Source: Bacillota bacterium
GTDB taxonomy: Bacteria; Bacillota; Dethiobacteria; DTU022
Direction: 5' to 3'
Length of the DNA stretch: 64,000 nucleotides
Assembly: GCA_011389985.1 (NCBI GenBank)
Contig: JAABTH010000011.1
Span: forward strand, 1 to 64,000
This document shows, in pieces, positions 17,617 to 27,489 of this stretch (positions are counted from its first letter, which is position 1; every line of letters begins with the position of its first letter). The translations under genes were made by a program, and so were the position numbers. The notes under the pieces are model-generated. The model worked only from the letters and a program-made list of their open reading frames with translations, did no database searches and was not told where the DNA came from.

Positions 17617-19272
17617 TTAGTTAATTTTCCAGGGCAAATCCATTCCGGAAAAACCTGCATCAGGGTCTGTTTTCACATTAATGCAGGCCGGTTTTCCACT
17701 GGCTATCGCTGCTTCAATTGCCGGTTCTAAATCGGCCAGTTTTTCCACATGAGCGCCAAAGCCGCCCATGGTCACGGCAATACGGTCATAGCGCATAGGC
17801 TGCAGCTCTACACCGACAGTTCTGCCAAAATCGCGTCGCTGACCCCGGCGTATCTGTCCCCAACCGCTGTCATTTGAAATAATGCATACTACCGGGATAT
17901 TGTGCCTTACTGCGGTATCAAATTCCATGGCGCTAAAGCCAAATGAACCGTCACCGGTGAGCACAAAAACAGGTCTTTCCGGCTGAGCCAGTTTGCCGGC
18001 AATAGCAAAAGGCAGGCCTACGCCGAGGTGCCCGAAAGCGCCGATCCAGATCAGAGATGAAGGGGCTAGTGCCTTCATGGTCAGAACGGCAAACCCGGCG
18101 ATATCTCCACCGTCTACGGCTACTGAAGCGTTCGCAGGCAGAAGTTTATCGAGTTCCCGGCAAAGTCTTGCCGGGTGAATAAGCTCGGCTTCGGGGTCGG
18201 TTCCCTGTAATGCCGATTCCCGGGCTGCCTCTTTCATGGCCTGGATAGTTACCGGCCAGGAGTCTTCAACATTCACTGCAGTTCCTTCAAACTTGTCATA
18301 AAGCTGAGTAAGAATTGATTTGATGTCGCCAACCAGCCCGATATCAACCGGTCTGTTCTGACCGATTTCCGATGGTTCAATATCCACCTGTATTGTTTTA
18401 GTTGACATTTTTAAGAGCGGCGGCCGACCATAGCCAACTGTCCAATCGAGACGTGTGCCCAGGATAAGGACAACGTCGGCCTGCATAAGTCCTATCGGAA
18501 AAAACCCTCCGGCAAGAGGGTGATCTTCAGGAAAACATCCGCGTCCCATGTTGCGAGTATAGACGGGAATTCCGGTCAGTTCAGCAAAACGGGTCAGCTC
18601 GGCTGAAGCTCCCGACCAGAAAGTTCCGCTGCCGGCCAGTATAACCGGCCGCTCTGCTTTGGCAAGCATTTCTGCAGCTCTGCTGATATCTGTTTCAGCA
18701 GCGCATGATCGGGAGTTGCAGTAATAAGAGGATGGATAACGGACCTGTTTTTCTGTTATTTTTCCACTGATAAGATCAACTGGTATTTCCAGGAATACCG
18801 GTCCTGGTCGCCCGCTTACTGCCTGACGGAAGGCAGTAGCCAGGTATTCCGGTATACGTTCAATCTGGTAAACCTGGCGGGACCATTTTGTCAGAGGCCG
18901 CATCAGCTCTACCTGGTCAATATCCTGCATAGCTCCGATGTCGCGCCGGGCAAGAGAACTGCGGCCGCCAATTAAAACTAGTGGAACTCCGCTTTGTTTC
19001 GCAACAGCCATTCCCGGCAGGGCGTTTACTACACCTGGGCCGGCTGTTACCACGGCCACACCTGGTTGTCCGGTATAACGCGCCCACCCTTCTGCCATGT
19101 GAACGGCTGACTGCTCATGATGCGTATCAATAATGCGTATACCCTCTGTAAGGCAGCCGTTATAAATCGGATTGATATGGCCGCCACTCAGACTGAAGAT
19201 TAACTCTACCCCTTCCTGTTTCAGGGTTTTGGCTACCAGGTCGCCGCCCAGCAGTTTCTGCAGTTCCTCCAT
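17617..19272 (-). CDS. Thiamine-diphosphate-dependent enzyme, acetolactate synthase-like
   Basis: A 551-residue three-domain TPP enzyme. The catalytic Glu is in HHEQSAVHMAEG (about residue 52). A central Rossmann-like domain follows. The TPP/Mg motif runs from GDGSFGFSAMEF to NDSGWGQIR (about 440-475). Length and layout fit acetolactate synthase large subunits, benzoylformate decarboxylase or oxalyl-CoA decarboxylase relatives. It is probably not the biosynthetic IlvB, because no small subunit or ilv gene is near and it is embedded with carboxylate transporters and dehydrogenases. A catabolic decarboxylase or carboligase role is inferred. Substrate is unknown. Confidence 0.88.
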   Translation of the reverse strand: MEELQKLLGGDLVAKTLKQEGVELIFSLSGGHINPIYNGCLTEGIRIIDTHHEQSAVHMAEGWARYTGQPGVAVVTAGPGVVNALPGMAVAKQSGVPLVLIGGRSSLARRDIGAMQDIDQVELMRPLTKWSRQVYQIERIPEYLATAFRQAVSGRPGPVFLEIPVDLISGKITEKQVRYPSSYYCNSRSCAAETDISRAAEMLAKAERPVILAGSGTFWSGASAELTRFAELTGIPVYTRNMGRGCFPEDHPLAGGFFPIGLMQADVVLILGTRLDWTVGYGRPPLLKMSTKTIQVDIEPSEIGQNRPVDIGLVGDIKSILTQLYDKFEGTAVNVEDSWPVTIQAMKEAARESALQGTDPEAELIHPARLCRELDKLLPANASVAVDGGDIAGFAVLTMKALAPSSLIWIGAFGHLGVGLPFAIAGKLAQPERPVFVLTGDGSFGFSAMEFDTAVRHNIPVVCIISNDSGWGQIRRGQRRDFGRTVGVELQPMRYDRIAVTMGGFGAHVEKLADLEPAIEAAIASGKPACINVKTDPDAGFSGMDLPWKIN

Positions 19273-19340
19273 CGTTTAATCTCCCCCTTTGATTGGGATT
19301 ACTTAATTTTATTGATAACCTATGCTGGTCTACCTATCTT

Positions 19341-20813
19341 CTACCAGACCAGCGGTGCGAAGACAAGAAAAGCAATGGTTATGCAGAATGGAATAACCAG
19401 GGTTAAAAAGATGCCTGCTTTGGCAAAATCTCTTATTGTAAAATAACCCGATGCATAGGGAATTACATTGGTCGGGCTTGATGTTACAAGGATAAAGGCC
19501 ATTGAAGTGGCGATGGCTACAGGACCTGCCAGGTACCAGGGATTGATCCCCAGTGAAATAGAAAAGGCGATCATCATGGGGATCAGAATTACACCGGTGA
19601 CAGTGTTGCTGGAGAAGAATACTTTAAGCAGCTCTACGATTAAAACTGCGAAGAAAATGCGGGGGGCAAGGCCCAGGTTGCCAATCGGGGAGAACGAAAT
19701 CATTGCCAGCCAGCGGGCTGCACCGGTTTCAAAAACAATCATACCAAGCGAAAGACCGGCAGCAATTAAAACAATACCGCCCCAGTCGATATCGGCCTGG
19801 GCCTCTTTCCATGAAAGGATATTGATACCCGGCAGAAAGAACGCTACCGCTGCGGCGACTGCGACTATTTCAATCGGTACGGACAAGCCTGTCAGATGTT
19901 TAAGCAGCGGATCGCCTAACCAGAACAACACGGCCAGGCCAAAGATAATCAGAGCTTTTAGTTCGCCTGCGGTAAGCTTGGCAGAAGAACTGGATAATTC
20001 AAGGTCATTATGAATATCAAGATTGTCAATTTTTTCCGGTGGGAAAACCCTGACCAGGATCATGTAAGCCAGGGGCAAAATAAGAAGCGCAGCCGGAAGA
20101 CCGACGATCATCCAGGTCAGGAAGTTAATCGGTATGCCGGCCAGCTCGCGCAGGTAACCAAGAGCTACAATGTTGGCGCCGTTACCTACGGGAGTCGATA
20201 TGCCGCCAATTGCCGAACCCCAGGCTACAGCAATAAGCAGAGCTCGCCCAAAGTTGCTTGCTCCTGGTTTATGCCCCGCTTTTTTCAGAATTGTTACAGC
20301 CATTGGCAGTAAAATTGCGGCTACCGACATGTTAACGATCCACATCGATAAAAAAGCGCCCAGGGCCATAAAAGCGAAAATGATTTTGTGAGGATCTAAG
20401 CCTATTTTACTGAGGATGAGCTGGGTAAAACGATCTGCTAGGCCTGATCGGGTCAGGCCGGAAGAAAGGGTGAGCACCCCAATAAAAAAAATGGTTACAG
20501 TACTGCCGAACCCATAAGCTACTATATCATCGAAGACAGCCAACCTGAAAAAGTAAGCCAGCAGAAGTCCGAACAGGGCGGTTACCGGAAAGGGTATGGC
20601 TTCAGTCAGCCAGAGCACTATTACGAAACCAAGCACCGATAAGGCAGCTTTTCCTTCCACAGTCAGTTCTACAAGACCGTCAGGCGATTGAAGCGGTTCA
20701 GGTAATGGAAGCATATTTATTAAAATCATCAGGGCAACAGCGGCTAATAAATAAAAATACTTTTTATTGTCTGCCGGCTGCTTTTCAGTTATTTTGTAGG
20801 GTTCCTGGGGCAC
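19341..20813 (-). CDS. SLC13/DASS family sodium:carboxylate symporter
   Basis: About 490 residues with 11-12 membrane segments. It shows VLWLTEAIPFPVTALFG near the N terminus and the two substrate/Na+ motifs SSNTVTG and SSPTNVIPYASGYF typical of divalent-anion:Na+ symporters (CitT, DASS). Probable cargo is a di- or tricarboxylate. The GTG at 20813 has GAGGAG 10 bases upstream; an in-frame TTG at 20846 has none. First gene of the five-gene cluster with the TPP enzyme, SDR, GltS-like transporter and alcohol dehydrogenase. A 122-base gap separates it from the RNA methyltransferase upstream. Confidence 0.9.
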   Translation of the reverse strand: MPQEPYKITEKQPADNKKYFYLLAAVALMILINMLPLPEPLQSPDGLVELTVEGKAALSVLGFVIVLWLTEAIPFPVTALFGLLLAYFFRLAVFDDIVAYGFGSTVTIFFIGVLTLSSGLTRSGLADRFTQLILSKIGLDPHKIIFAFMALGAFLSMWIVNMSVAAILLPMAVTILKKAGHKPGASNFGRALLIAVAWGSAIGGISTPVGNGANIVALGYLRELAGIPINFLTWMIVGLPAALLILPLAYMILVRVFPPEKIDNLDIHNDLELSSSSAKLTAGELKALIIFGLAVLFWLGDPLLKHLTGLSVPIEIVAVAAAVAFFLPGINILSWKEAQADIDWGGIVLIAAGLSLGMIVFETGAARWLAMISFSPIGNLGLAPRIFFAVLIVELLKVFFSSNTVTGVILIPMMIAFSISLGINPWYLAGPVAIATSMAFILVTSSPTNVIPYASGYFTIRDFAKAGIFLTLVIPFCITIAFLVFAPLVW

Positions 20814-20935
20814 AGCTGCATCGCTCCTCACCGGTTTAGATAGCAATTATATATTTTTATAGAAATTGTTGAAATAATTTCTATCCGTAAACCTACTATC
20901 CCTGCCTTCATGCCGCATTATTAATTTTGGCCGGA

Positions 20936-22075
20936 TCAGGTGCGGCGGGGCGGCCGGGGGCCGAAATACTGGTAGAAATGCACTTTTATATTTCCGTGAT
21001 ATAATTTTCGCCGTTTAGAAGCCTTTTTCCCGAAAAGGGTTTCGAAATTTTCGCTGGCCGTAAGGATATAATAAGACCATGTATCTAATTTTTTCAGAGC
21101 CTTGCCCATAATTTTATAGAGTTTATCAATATCATCCCGGCTGCCCAGTCTTTCACCATAAGGTGGGTTGCATATAACTTTACCGTACTTCTTCTTCGTG
21201 CTCAGTTCGGCAAAAGGTCTGGCCTGGAAATGAATGGCATCTTCAACGCCTGCCTCCACGGCGTTATTGCGGGCTGTTTTGATCATTTCATCACTGATAT
21301 CGGTACCGGTTATATCAAGTTCACGCCCGAAGTCAGCCCGGTCGTGGGTTTCCCTCCGCGCTTCATGCCAGAGCTCTTTCGGTATTAACGGCCAATCTTC
21401 AGCAGCAAAGTTGCGGTTCATGCCCGGGGCGATGTTCAGGCCAATCATCGCGGCTTCAATGGGTATGGTGCCTGAACCGCAGAAAGGGTCAATCAGGCTG
21501 GTTTCGGGCTGCCAGCGGGAAATCAGGACCAGGGCAGCAGCCAGGTTTTCTCTCAGGGGAGCCCTGCTTCCGGAAACGCGGTAGCCTCTTTTATGAAGGC
21601 CGGCGCCGCTGGTATCTATTGTCAGGGTGGCTGCATCTTTCAAAATAGAAACTTCAACCCGGTAAAGCGGCCCTTCCTCTTTGAACCAGTTGGTTTTATA
21701 GCGGGTTTTAAGGCTTTCAACGATCGCTTTTTTAACAATGGCCTGGCAGTCGGAAATGCTGAAAAGAGTTGACTGCACCGACTTGCCGTCTACGGGAAAG
21801 ACAGCGCCAGAAGGGATGATATCAGCCCAGGGCAGCGCCTTTGTTTTTTCAAAAAGTTCATCAAAAGTAGTTGCCTGAAATTCCCCGACCTTGAGGCGCA
21901 CCCGGTCGGCACTCCGCAGCCAGAGGTTGCTGCGGCAGATTGCCATTTCATCAGCTTTAAACTGAACCCGGCCGTTCTCTACCGTTACCCGGTCATAGCC
22001 GAGCTCTTTCAGTTCACTGGCGACGATCGCTTCCAGTCCGAATGTAGCGGTGGCAATAAGATCTATTCCTGGCAT
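20936..22075 (-). CDS. THUMP domain class I SAM-dependent RNA methyltransferase (RlmL/YpsC-like)
   Basis: A 379-residue protein with an N-terminal ferredoxin-like and THUMP RNA-binding region (about 1-160) and a methyltransferase domain. SAM-binding signature DPFCGSGTIPIEAA and catalytic NPPYGERLG identify the UPF0020/RlmL family, which makes m2G in 23S rRNA. Length fits the single-function Gram-positive form (YpsC) rather than the fused RlmKL of gammaproteobacteria. GAGAGGA precedes the ATG. It follows the DUF2804 gene by 13 bases and is probably co-transcribed. Confidence 0.93.
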   Translation of the reverse strand: MPGIDLIATATFGLEAIVASELKELGYDRVTVENGRVQFKADEMAICRSNLWLRSADRVRLKVGEFQATTFDELFEKTKALPWADIIPSGAVFPVDGKSVQSTLFSISDCQAIVKKAIVESLKTRYKTNWFKEEGPLYRVEVSILKDAATLTIDTSGAGLHKRGYRVSGSRAPLRENLAAALVLISRWQPETSLIDPFCGSGTIPIEAAMIGLNIAPGMNRNFAAEDWPLIPKELWHEARRETHDRADFGRELDITGTDISDEMIKTARNNAVEAGVEDAIHFQARPFAELSTKKKYGKVICNPPYGERLGSRDDIDKLYKIMGKALKKLDTWSYYILTASENFETLFGKKASKRRKLYHGNIKVHFYQYFGPRPPRRT

Positions 22076-22088
22076 ATAACTATCCTCT

Positions 22089-23114
22089 CTACCAGCGGGC
22101 GTGGTGATCTTCAGCCCAGCCGATCAGATTGTCAAATTCGTATACTTTGCCACCGGAATCTGTTACAGCGCCTTTAAAATGACCGATCATCTGGTGAACT
22201 TCTGAACCGAGAAAAAGCGCGTTAGTTTTCGCCACTCTTTCAAAGAAGGGGGTAAACTGAAGATCAACTAATTTTGATAAGGTAGTTTTAATCTTCCAGG
22301 GTTTCATGTAATCAGCCTGGTTATAATCGAAGGTGATATCTTCGCTGATCTTGCTTAAAACCCCGTCTATGCAGATGCCGTTTTCATTCATACCGGTGCC
22401 ATCGGTCCAGCCAGCTCCAAAATTAAGACCAATTGTATGACCGTTACTAATTCCCGATGAGCCGGCCCAGTTCCAGAAACTTGAAAATGGCCACTTGCCC
22501 CGGCCAAAATCGAGACAGGCAAAGCCTTTGTCAGCGGAATACTTTTTCTCACCGATTGTTATAGAACCTTTAGTCGGCATTGTATTTTGCTTTGATGTAA
22601 ACTGAAAACGTTTGTCACTCCACGGTATTACAACATTCAGGGTTTCATGGTTGGTGTTCGAAGTGGCCAGTAAATTGGCTGTAAGGGTTTGTCCCCCAAA
22701 ATCAGGGCATTTTACTTTTATTTCGGTATACTCTTTACCGTTTATGAAGCTGAGCATAAGTTTGGCATCTTCAAAATAAACATTATTCGTAACAAAGTTG
22801 CCCAGGTTACAACCCTTGCCCAATAATCGATCTACTGTCAGTTCATGAAATTGTTTTGTTTTAAAATCGAGGAAGTATATAAAGGCCAGTCCCAGGTAAT
22901 CAATGTCGGAGAGAGTTGCTGAGAATAAAAAGTTATCTGTTGTAACACACCAGTAATTCCAGCGCTTTTTACGCAGTGGGCTGCCTGATAGGTTACAGTT
23001 ATGCAGCGGTCTGCGCGACCAGCCTACCGCTTTCCGGTTTAAGCTACCGTCAGGAAGGCATAAATCTGTCGCTTCGGTTAGTTCTGGTTCAGAATATGCT
23101 TTTACTTCTGCCAA
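22089..23114 (-). CDS. DUF2804 family protein
   Basis: A 341-residue protein of unknown function. LPDGSLNRKAVGWSRRPLHN near the N terminus, followed by KRWNYWCV, and the later GKWPFSSFWNWAGSSG and IGLNFGAGWTDGTGMNEN stretches are those of DUF2804. No signal peptide or membrane segment is seen. It is Trp- and Phe-rich, and the sequence reads like an all-beta, lipocalin-like fold. GGAGGG precedes the ATG. The downstream neighbour is the RNA methyltransferase, upstream is the YccF gene. Confidence 0.9.
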   Translation of the reverse strand: MAEVKAYSEPELTEATDLCLPDGSLNRKAVGWSRRPLHNCNLSGSPLRKKRWNYWCVTTDNFLFSATLSDIDYLGLAFIYFLDFKTKQFHELTVDRLLGKGCNLGNFVTNNVYFEDAKLMLSFINGKEYTEIKVKCPDFGGQTLTANLLATSNTNHETLNVVIPWSDKRFQFTSKQNTMPTKGSITIGEKKYSADKGFACLDFGRGKWPFSSFWNWAGSSGISNGHTIGLNFGAGWTDGTGMNENGICIDGVLSKISEDITFDYNQADYMKPWKIKTTLSKLVDLQFTPFFERVAKTNALFLGSEVHQMIGHFKGAVTDSGGKVYEFDNLIGWAEDHHARW

Positions 23115-23160
23115 ATCTATCCCTCCTGTATAATTTAATTTAAAGTAAAATATATAAGAT

Positions 23161-23529
23161 TCATACTACACGATGCCCGAAAGGAGTAAGGGCCAGCATG
23201 GCAAGTTTTACGTGCTGTCTGGCAAAGGGAATACCGATAATGGTCAAGGCCAGAATAATTGCCAGCAAAAAGTGGGTCAGGGCTATCGTCAGTCCAAAAG
23301 TGATAATCCAGAGGATATTGAAAATGACTGAAACTGTTCCGGTGGCTGAAGGTCCGTCGATGATTACCTTGCCGAAGGGAACCAACCCAAGCAGGGATAG
23401 TTTGAAACACTGAATCCCAAAGGGAATGCCGATAATAGTGATGCAGAGCGCCAGTCCGCCAAGGATGTAAAGCAGAAAGATAACCCAACCGCCTAAAATG
23501 ATCCACAATAGATTACCAAGAATACTCAA
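23161..23529 (-). CDS. YccF domain-containing small membrane protein
   Basis: A 122-residue membrane protein with two copies of the YccF motif: ITIIGIPFGIQCFKLSLLG and, about 50 residues later, LTIIGIPFARQHVKLAMLAL, each after a hydrophobic segment. Three to four transmembrane helices are likely. The family occurs widely in bacteria, with no established function. The start is an ATG after AGGTGGTG. It lies between pgi and the DUF2804 gene on the same strand. Confidence 0.9.
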   Translation of the reverse strand: MSILGNLLWIILGGWVIFLLYILGGLALCITIIGIPFGIQCFKLSLLGLVPFGKVIIDGPSATGTVSVIFNILWIITFGLTIALTHFLLAIILALTIIGIPFARQHVKLAMLALTPFGHRVV

Positions 23530-23661
23530 TCTGTTCGGCCACCACCTGTTAAATAAATTACTACATTCTCATGATAGTTGCTGCAGGTCTGAAAAGCAAG
23601 TCTCTTTGCATCCAGTTTTCACTAACGCTGGGAAAATGCCATAATATCTATAGCTGCCGGA

Positions 23662-25371
23662 CTAAAGGTAGTTTATCAGTTTTCCAATTGCTTTTTCAGT
23701 GTCAATTTTAAAATGAAAGTGGATAACTTTGCGGCCTGCATCCAGTAGGGCCTGCCTGTCGCCCAAAGCCTGGGCGCTTTTAAGCACGCCAAAAGTAATT
23801 GATGAGCTGCTGCTGCCTGGTTGATCAGGTATGGCAATATCTTCAGGCATTTTTCCGGTTAACTGGATAAAAAGGCCGTTACCTGCATCTCCCTTATGCA
23901 GCTGGCCGGTGGAATGTAAAAACCTCGGACCGTAACCGACAGTTACAGCTACACGGTAATCTTCCTGGAGTTTGTCTCTTAAAGCCTGCAGAGCATAATC
24001 TGTTTCGGGTTTTGGGTTCAGATATGCCTGAACAGAGATATAACTGCGTCCTTTAATTTCTTTATCGCCGGGTTCTAAGCTCTTCAGAAACTCCTGCCAT
24101 GTTTCATGCAGATCACTTTTTTTAAATCCGCTGAACACTTCTATTCCCTCAACATTCAGATCTTTGGGGATTTTGGGCAGGGCGCCCTTTTCACTGTATT
24201 CATCGACCATTTTTCTGGCCTGTACTTTTGCCGATTCAACATTAGGCTGATCAAAGGGATTGATTTTCATTGACCAGCCTGCAACAGCCGTGGCCAGCAT
24301 CCAGCGGAATATTTCCCCACCAAGGTCGTAATGATTTTCAAGTTCAAGCTCTATAAGAGGATGTCCGCTTTCGGCCAGTGCCCGGGCTTTATGGTGGGTT
24401 GTTTTGTCGCCGTTCATTTTGTAGTGAATAAAGAGGCGATCGTTAGCATATGTTTCCGGCGGTGCAAGCGTTTCGCCGACAACCGGCAAAATACCTTTAC
24501 CTTCCTTACCGGTGCTTTCAGCAATTAACTGTTCGAGCCATGCTCCGAAGGGCTGCAGGGTTGGGGGAAATATAAAGGTAAGTTTGTCGCGTCCGGCGTT
24601 TGTTAAGGCTCCTGCCACCACTCCGAGCCAGGCCGGGCTCTTTTTGTCTGTTGCCGTTGCTTCGCTCATTCCTTTGGCGGCCATTTTGCCGGCATTTTCC
24701 AGCAGCAGTTCCAAATCAGCTCCGATTAAACCAGCCGGGACAAGCCCAAAATATGATAAAGCCGAATAGCGCCCGCCGATTTCAGGATCGTTAAGAAATA
24801 TCTTTCTGAATTCCAGCTCACGAGCAGTTTTTTCCATGCCGCTTCCCGGGTCGGTAATGGCAATAAAGTGTTTCCCTGCATTGTTTTTGCCCAAAGTTTC
24901 AATCGCCTTGTTATAAAAATATTTCATCAGTGAAATAGTTTCTATTGTTCCGCCGGACTTGGTTGAAACAATAAAGAGTGTTTTGTTATAATCTATGTTT
25001 TTCTCTTTTCCCAGGATAGCGCCCGGATCGGTGCTGTCTAAAACATCAAGATCAAGATAACCGGGCTTTACCCCAAAAACTTTTCGGAAGACTTCCGGCG
25101 CCATGCTTGAACCGCCCATCCCCAGCAAAAGGGCCTGCGTATAGCCGTCATGTTGAACCTGATTTGTTAAATTAACTATCTCGCTCAGTGCCGTGGTCAT
25201 TGTCGCATGGTTCTCAAGCCAGCCGAGCCGGTTAACGATCTCTTCAGGGTTGTCTTTCCACACAGTGTGATCGTGCTCCCGGATCCTCCGGATAACAGAC
25301 TCTTTTTCAAACCTTTTCAATTCTTCATTAATAAGTTCTTCCGGAAAGTTAAAGTATTCAATATTATTCAT
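23662..25371 (-). CDS. pgi: Glucose-6-phosphate isomerase
   Basis: About 569 residues, interconverting glucose 6-phosphate and fructose 6-phosphate in the cytoplasm. Two SIS-type sugar-binding parts are visible: GMGGSSMAPEV and STKSGGTIET in the first half, typical of the longer bacterial form whose relatives are also found fused to transaldolase. ATG 25371 is chosen, with GGAGG eight bases upstream; an ATG two codons earlier is too close to that site. The start overlaps the end of recD by 8 bases, so translation is probably coupled although the functions are unrelated. Confidence 0.9.
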   Translation of the reverse strand: MNNIEYFNFPEELINEELKRFEKESVIRRIREHDHTVWKDNPEEIVNRLGWLENHATMTTALSEIVNLTNQVQHDGYTQALLLGMGGSSMAPEVFRKVFGVKPGYLDLDVLDSTDPGAILGKEKNIDYNKTLFIVSTKSGGTIETISLMKYFYNKAIETLGKNNAGKHFIAITDPGSGMEKTARELEFRKIFLNDPEIGGRYSALSYFGLVPAGLIGADLELLLENAGKMAAKGMSEATATDKKSPAWLGVVAGALTNAGRDKLTFIFPPTLQPFGAWLEQLIAESTGKEGKGILPVVGETLAPPETYANDRLFIHYKMNGDKTTHHKARALAESGHPLIELELENHYDLGGEIFRWMLATAVAGWSMKINPFDQPNVESAKVQARKMVDEYSEKGALPKIPKDLNVEGIEVFSGFKKSDLHETWQEFLKSLEPGDKEIKGRSYISVQAYLNPKPETDYALQALRDKLQEDYRVAVTVGYGPRFLHSTGQLHKGDAGNGLFIQLTGKMPEDIAIPDQPGSSSSSITFGVLKSAQALGDRQALLDAGRKVIHFHFKIDTEKAIGKLINYL

Positions 25372-27424
25372 TATCATTACCTCCTGATAAGATATTGGTC
25401 AGGCCTGAAGCCCGTTCGACTGAATGTTGCAATCCTGTTTTAAGCACCTCTTCAGAGCCTATGATTGAAACTGATTTTTTAGCCCGTGTAACTGCAGTAT
25501 AAAGCAATTCACGCGTTAATGGACGCACGTATTTACCGGGCAGCAGAAGGGCGATATGATCATATTCAGAACCCTGGGCTTTATGGACAGTGCTTGCCCA
25601 GGCCAGTTCAAGTCTGCCGCGCAGCGCTTCCAGCGGGTATGCTGTGTATTTTCCGCTGCGGGGAAAAACTGCCATCGGTTCAGCCGGCAGCCTTCTTGAG
25701 CCCGAAACAGGGGAAACATCAAGGACCAGGCCTGAATCTCCGTTATACAGCTGAAGATTGTAATCATTTCTTGTAACCATCACCGGTTCACCAACCATGT
25801 AGCGTGGACTGTGGTAATAAGGGTAATCTCTTTTGTGGCTCTCTGACCAACGCTTATGAAAGTAAGCATTTATTTCTTCCGAACCTGTCCCTCCTACTGT
25901 AACCCTGGTTACACAGAGTATCCGGAATTTATCAAAGTGAGAGTGAATAATTCTCAGCATTTCAGTTGTTTCTTTGTCAAAACCGGCCGGTCCGGAAATA
26001 TAGCTGTGTTGAATGCGATCTTCAAGATCCGGCAGCCCCTCTGAAAAAAGTGAATGCCAGCGCTCAAAAAACTGAAGATTTTGGTGTGCACTACCCGGCA
26101 ACAGTAACTCTGGACCCTGAAAAGAGAGATCTGATACCTGCCTGCGTATATTTAAATACGGGTTGCTTTTATCCGGCAACTTTAAAATGCCGTCCCTGAA
26201 AGATGCGGCCAGGTTGAGGATACTTTTTCCTGCCGAATCTTCTTCACGGGCCCTATAGCTTTTACTGAGGACAGTAACCCTGTTTAATTCTTCAGCTTTT
26301 TTCGATCTGCAGATGTCGCGCAGCACGGCTCCCGCTTCAATTGATGGAAGCTGGTCGGCATCACCAAGCAATATAAGCCTTGCTTCAGGTTGTAAAGCTC
26401 TGAGCAGTCTGTCCATCATGGCCAGATCGATCATCGAACTTTCATCGACAATAACCAGCAGTTCTGCCAGAGGGTTGTTCTCATTATGCAGAAAAAGATC
26501 GCGACCTGGTGAATAGCCGAGGAGCCGGTGCAGGGTATAAGAAGGAGGACATTGAGCGAATAGCTTTTGGTCTGCCTCGGATAGTGAAGGAATCCCGGCA
26601 AGATGCTCGCTAATCGATTGCCGCATTCTATCGGCGGCTTTTCCTGTAGGCGCGGCCAGGGCGACAGATGCCAGTGCAGGATAGCCAACCCTGGTAACAG
26701 CTCTAAGAATTCCTGCCACTATTGATGTTTTACCGCTTCCCGGTCTTCCACTGATTACTGATATATTCCCGTATAATGCATTGCGGACAGCTTCTTTCTG
26801 TTCCGGGTCAAGCTCTATCATTCCGTGAGGTCCTTTAGACGGAGAGTTAAAAAGATCTTTTATGGCGGTTTCAACGGCATAATCTTCGATAGGCGACACC
26901 GGTATTTCAATTCTTTCAAGCAGGTATTTGCCAACCCTTGATTCCAACACGTGCAGCTTTTGAAAATAGAGACAGTTTTGGTCAATAATAAGAGGCTTGT
27001 ATTCACCCGGGGTTCCCATAATTGAGGTCAGGGCAGAATCTGAATCACCTCTGCTGATATTCTGCGCTGTTGTGACAAGTTCCATCACAGCATTCTGTTC
27101 TTCGACATTGGCAGATAAATCTTCAAGGGTGCGTTCGAGCAGGCTGCCTCTTTCCAGGGGCAGCCTGCTGCTGCCTTCCAATGAAGAAAGCCTGACTGTC
27201 AGAATAAGGGTAAGCAAAGCCCGGTGCTGTCTGCCATTTAGATTCTTACCGGCCAGCCGGGCGATTTCCCAGGCCAGGAAAAGATCTTCGATACTTAAAC
27301 CGATATCTTTTACCCTTTCAACAAGGTCGCATGGAAACTCCGAAAGGCTGCTGGTTGTATTCGCAGAGCTATCCAAAAAATCAGCCCCGCAACCCAATGG
27401 TGTCCAGTTGTTTTTAATTGCCAT
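25364..27424 (-). CDS. recD: Exodeoxyribonuclease V alpha subunit RecD
   Basis: About 686 residues, superfamily 1B helicase that moves 5'-3' within RecBCD. Walker A is SGRPGSGKTS, Walker B is VIVDESSMIDLAMM, motif III is LILLGDADQLPS, and the late motifs STVHKAQGSEYD and LLYTAVTRAKKSV belong to the UvrD-like C-terminal helicase domain. The N-terminal region (about 1-200) is the RecC-contact part. The start is set at ATG 27424 (AGGTG upstream, 65 bases after recB ends); a longer frame to 27562 would run back into recB. Third gene of recC-recB-recD. Confidence 0.93.
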   Translation of the reverse strand: MAIKNNWTPLGCGADFLDSSANTTSSLSEFPCDLVERVKDIGLSIEDLFLAWEIARLAGKNLNGRQHRALLTLILTVRLSSLEGSSRLPLERGSLLERTLEDLSANVEEQNAVMELVTTAQNISRGDSDSALTSIMGTPGEYKPLIIDQNCLYFQKLHVLESRVGKYLLERIEIPVSPIEDYAVETAIKDLFNSPSKGPHGMIELDPEQKEAVRNALYGNISVISGRPGSGKTSIVAGILRAVTRVGYPALASVALAAPTGKAADRMRQSISEHLAGIPSLSEADQKLFAQCPPSYTLHRLLGYSPGRDLFLHNENNPLAELLVIVDESSMIDLAMMDRLLRALQPEARLILLGDADQLPSIEAGAVLRDICRSKKAEELNRVTVLSKSYRAREEDSAGKSILNLAASFRDGILKLPDKSNPYLNIRRQVSDLSFQGPELLLPGSAHQNLQFFERWHSLFSEGLPDLEDRIQHSYISGPAGFDKETTEMLRIIHSHFDKFRILCVTRVTVGGTGSEEINAYFHKRWSESHKRDYPYYHSPRYMVGEPVMVTRNDYNLQLYNGDSGLVLDVSPVSGSRRLPAEPMAVFPRSGKYTAYPLEALRGRLELAWASTVHKAQGSEYDHIALLLPGKYVRPLTRELLYTAVTRAKKSVSIIGSEEVLKTGLQHSVERASGLTNILSGGNDNE

Positions 27425-27489
27425 TATCACACCTGCTTTATTGAACTCAGTCCGGAAATACCTTTTTCGGAAATAAATGTTGTTTTTAT

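Noticed and set aside
17617-19272. TPP enzyme as biosynthetic acetolactate synthase IlvB
   Set aside because: No small subunit or branched-chain genes are adjacent, and its context is transport and dehydrogenases; the symbol was therefore withheld.
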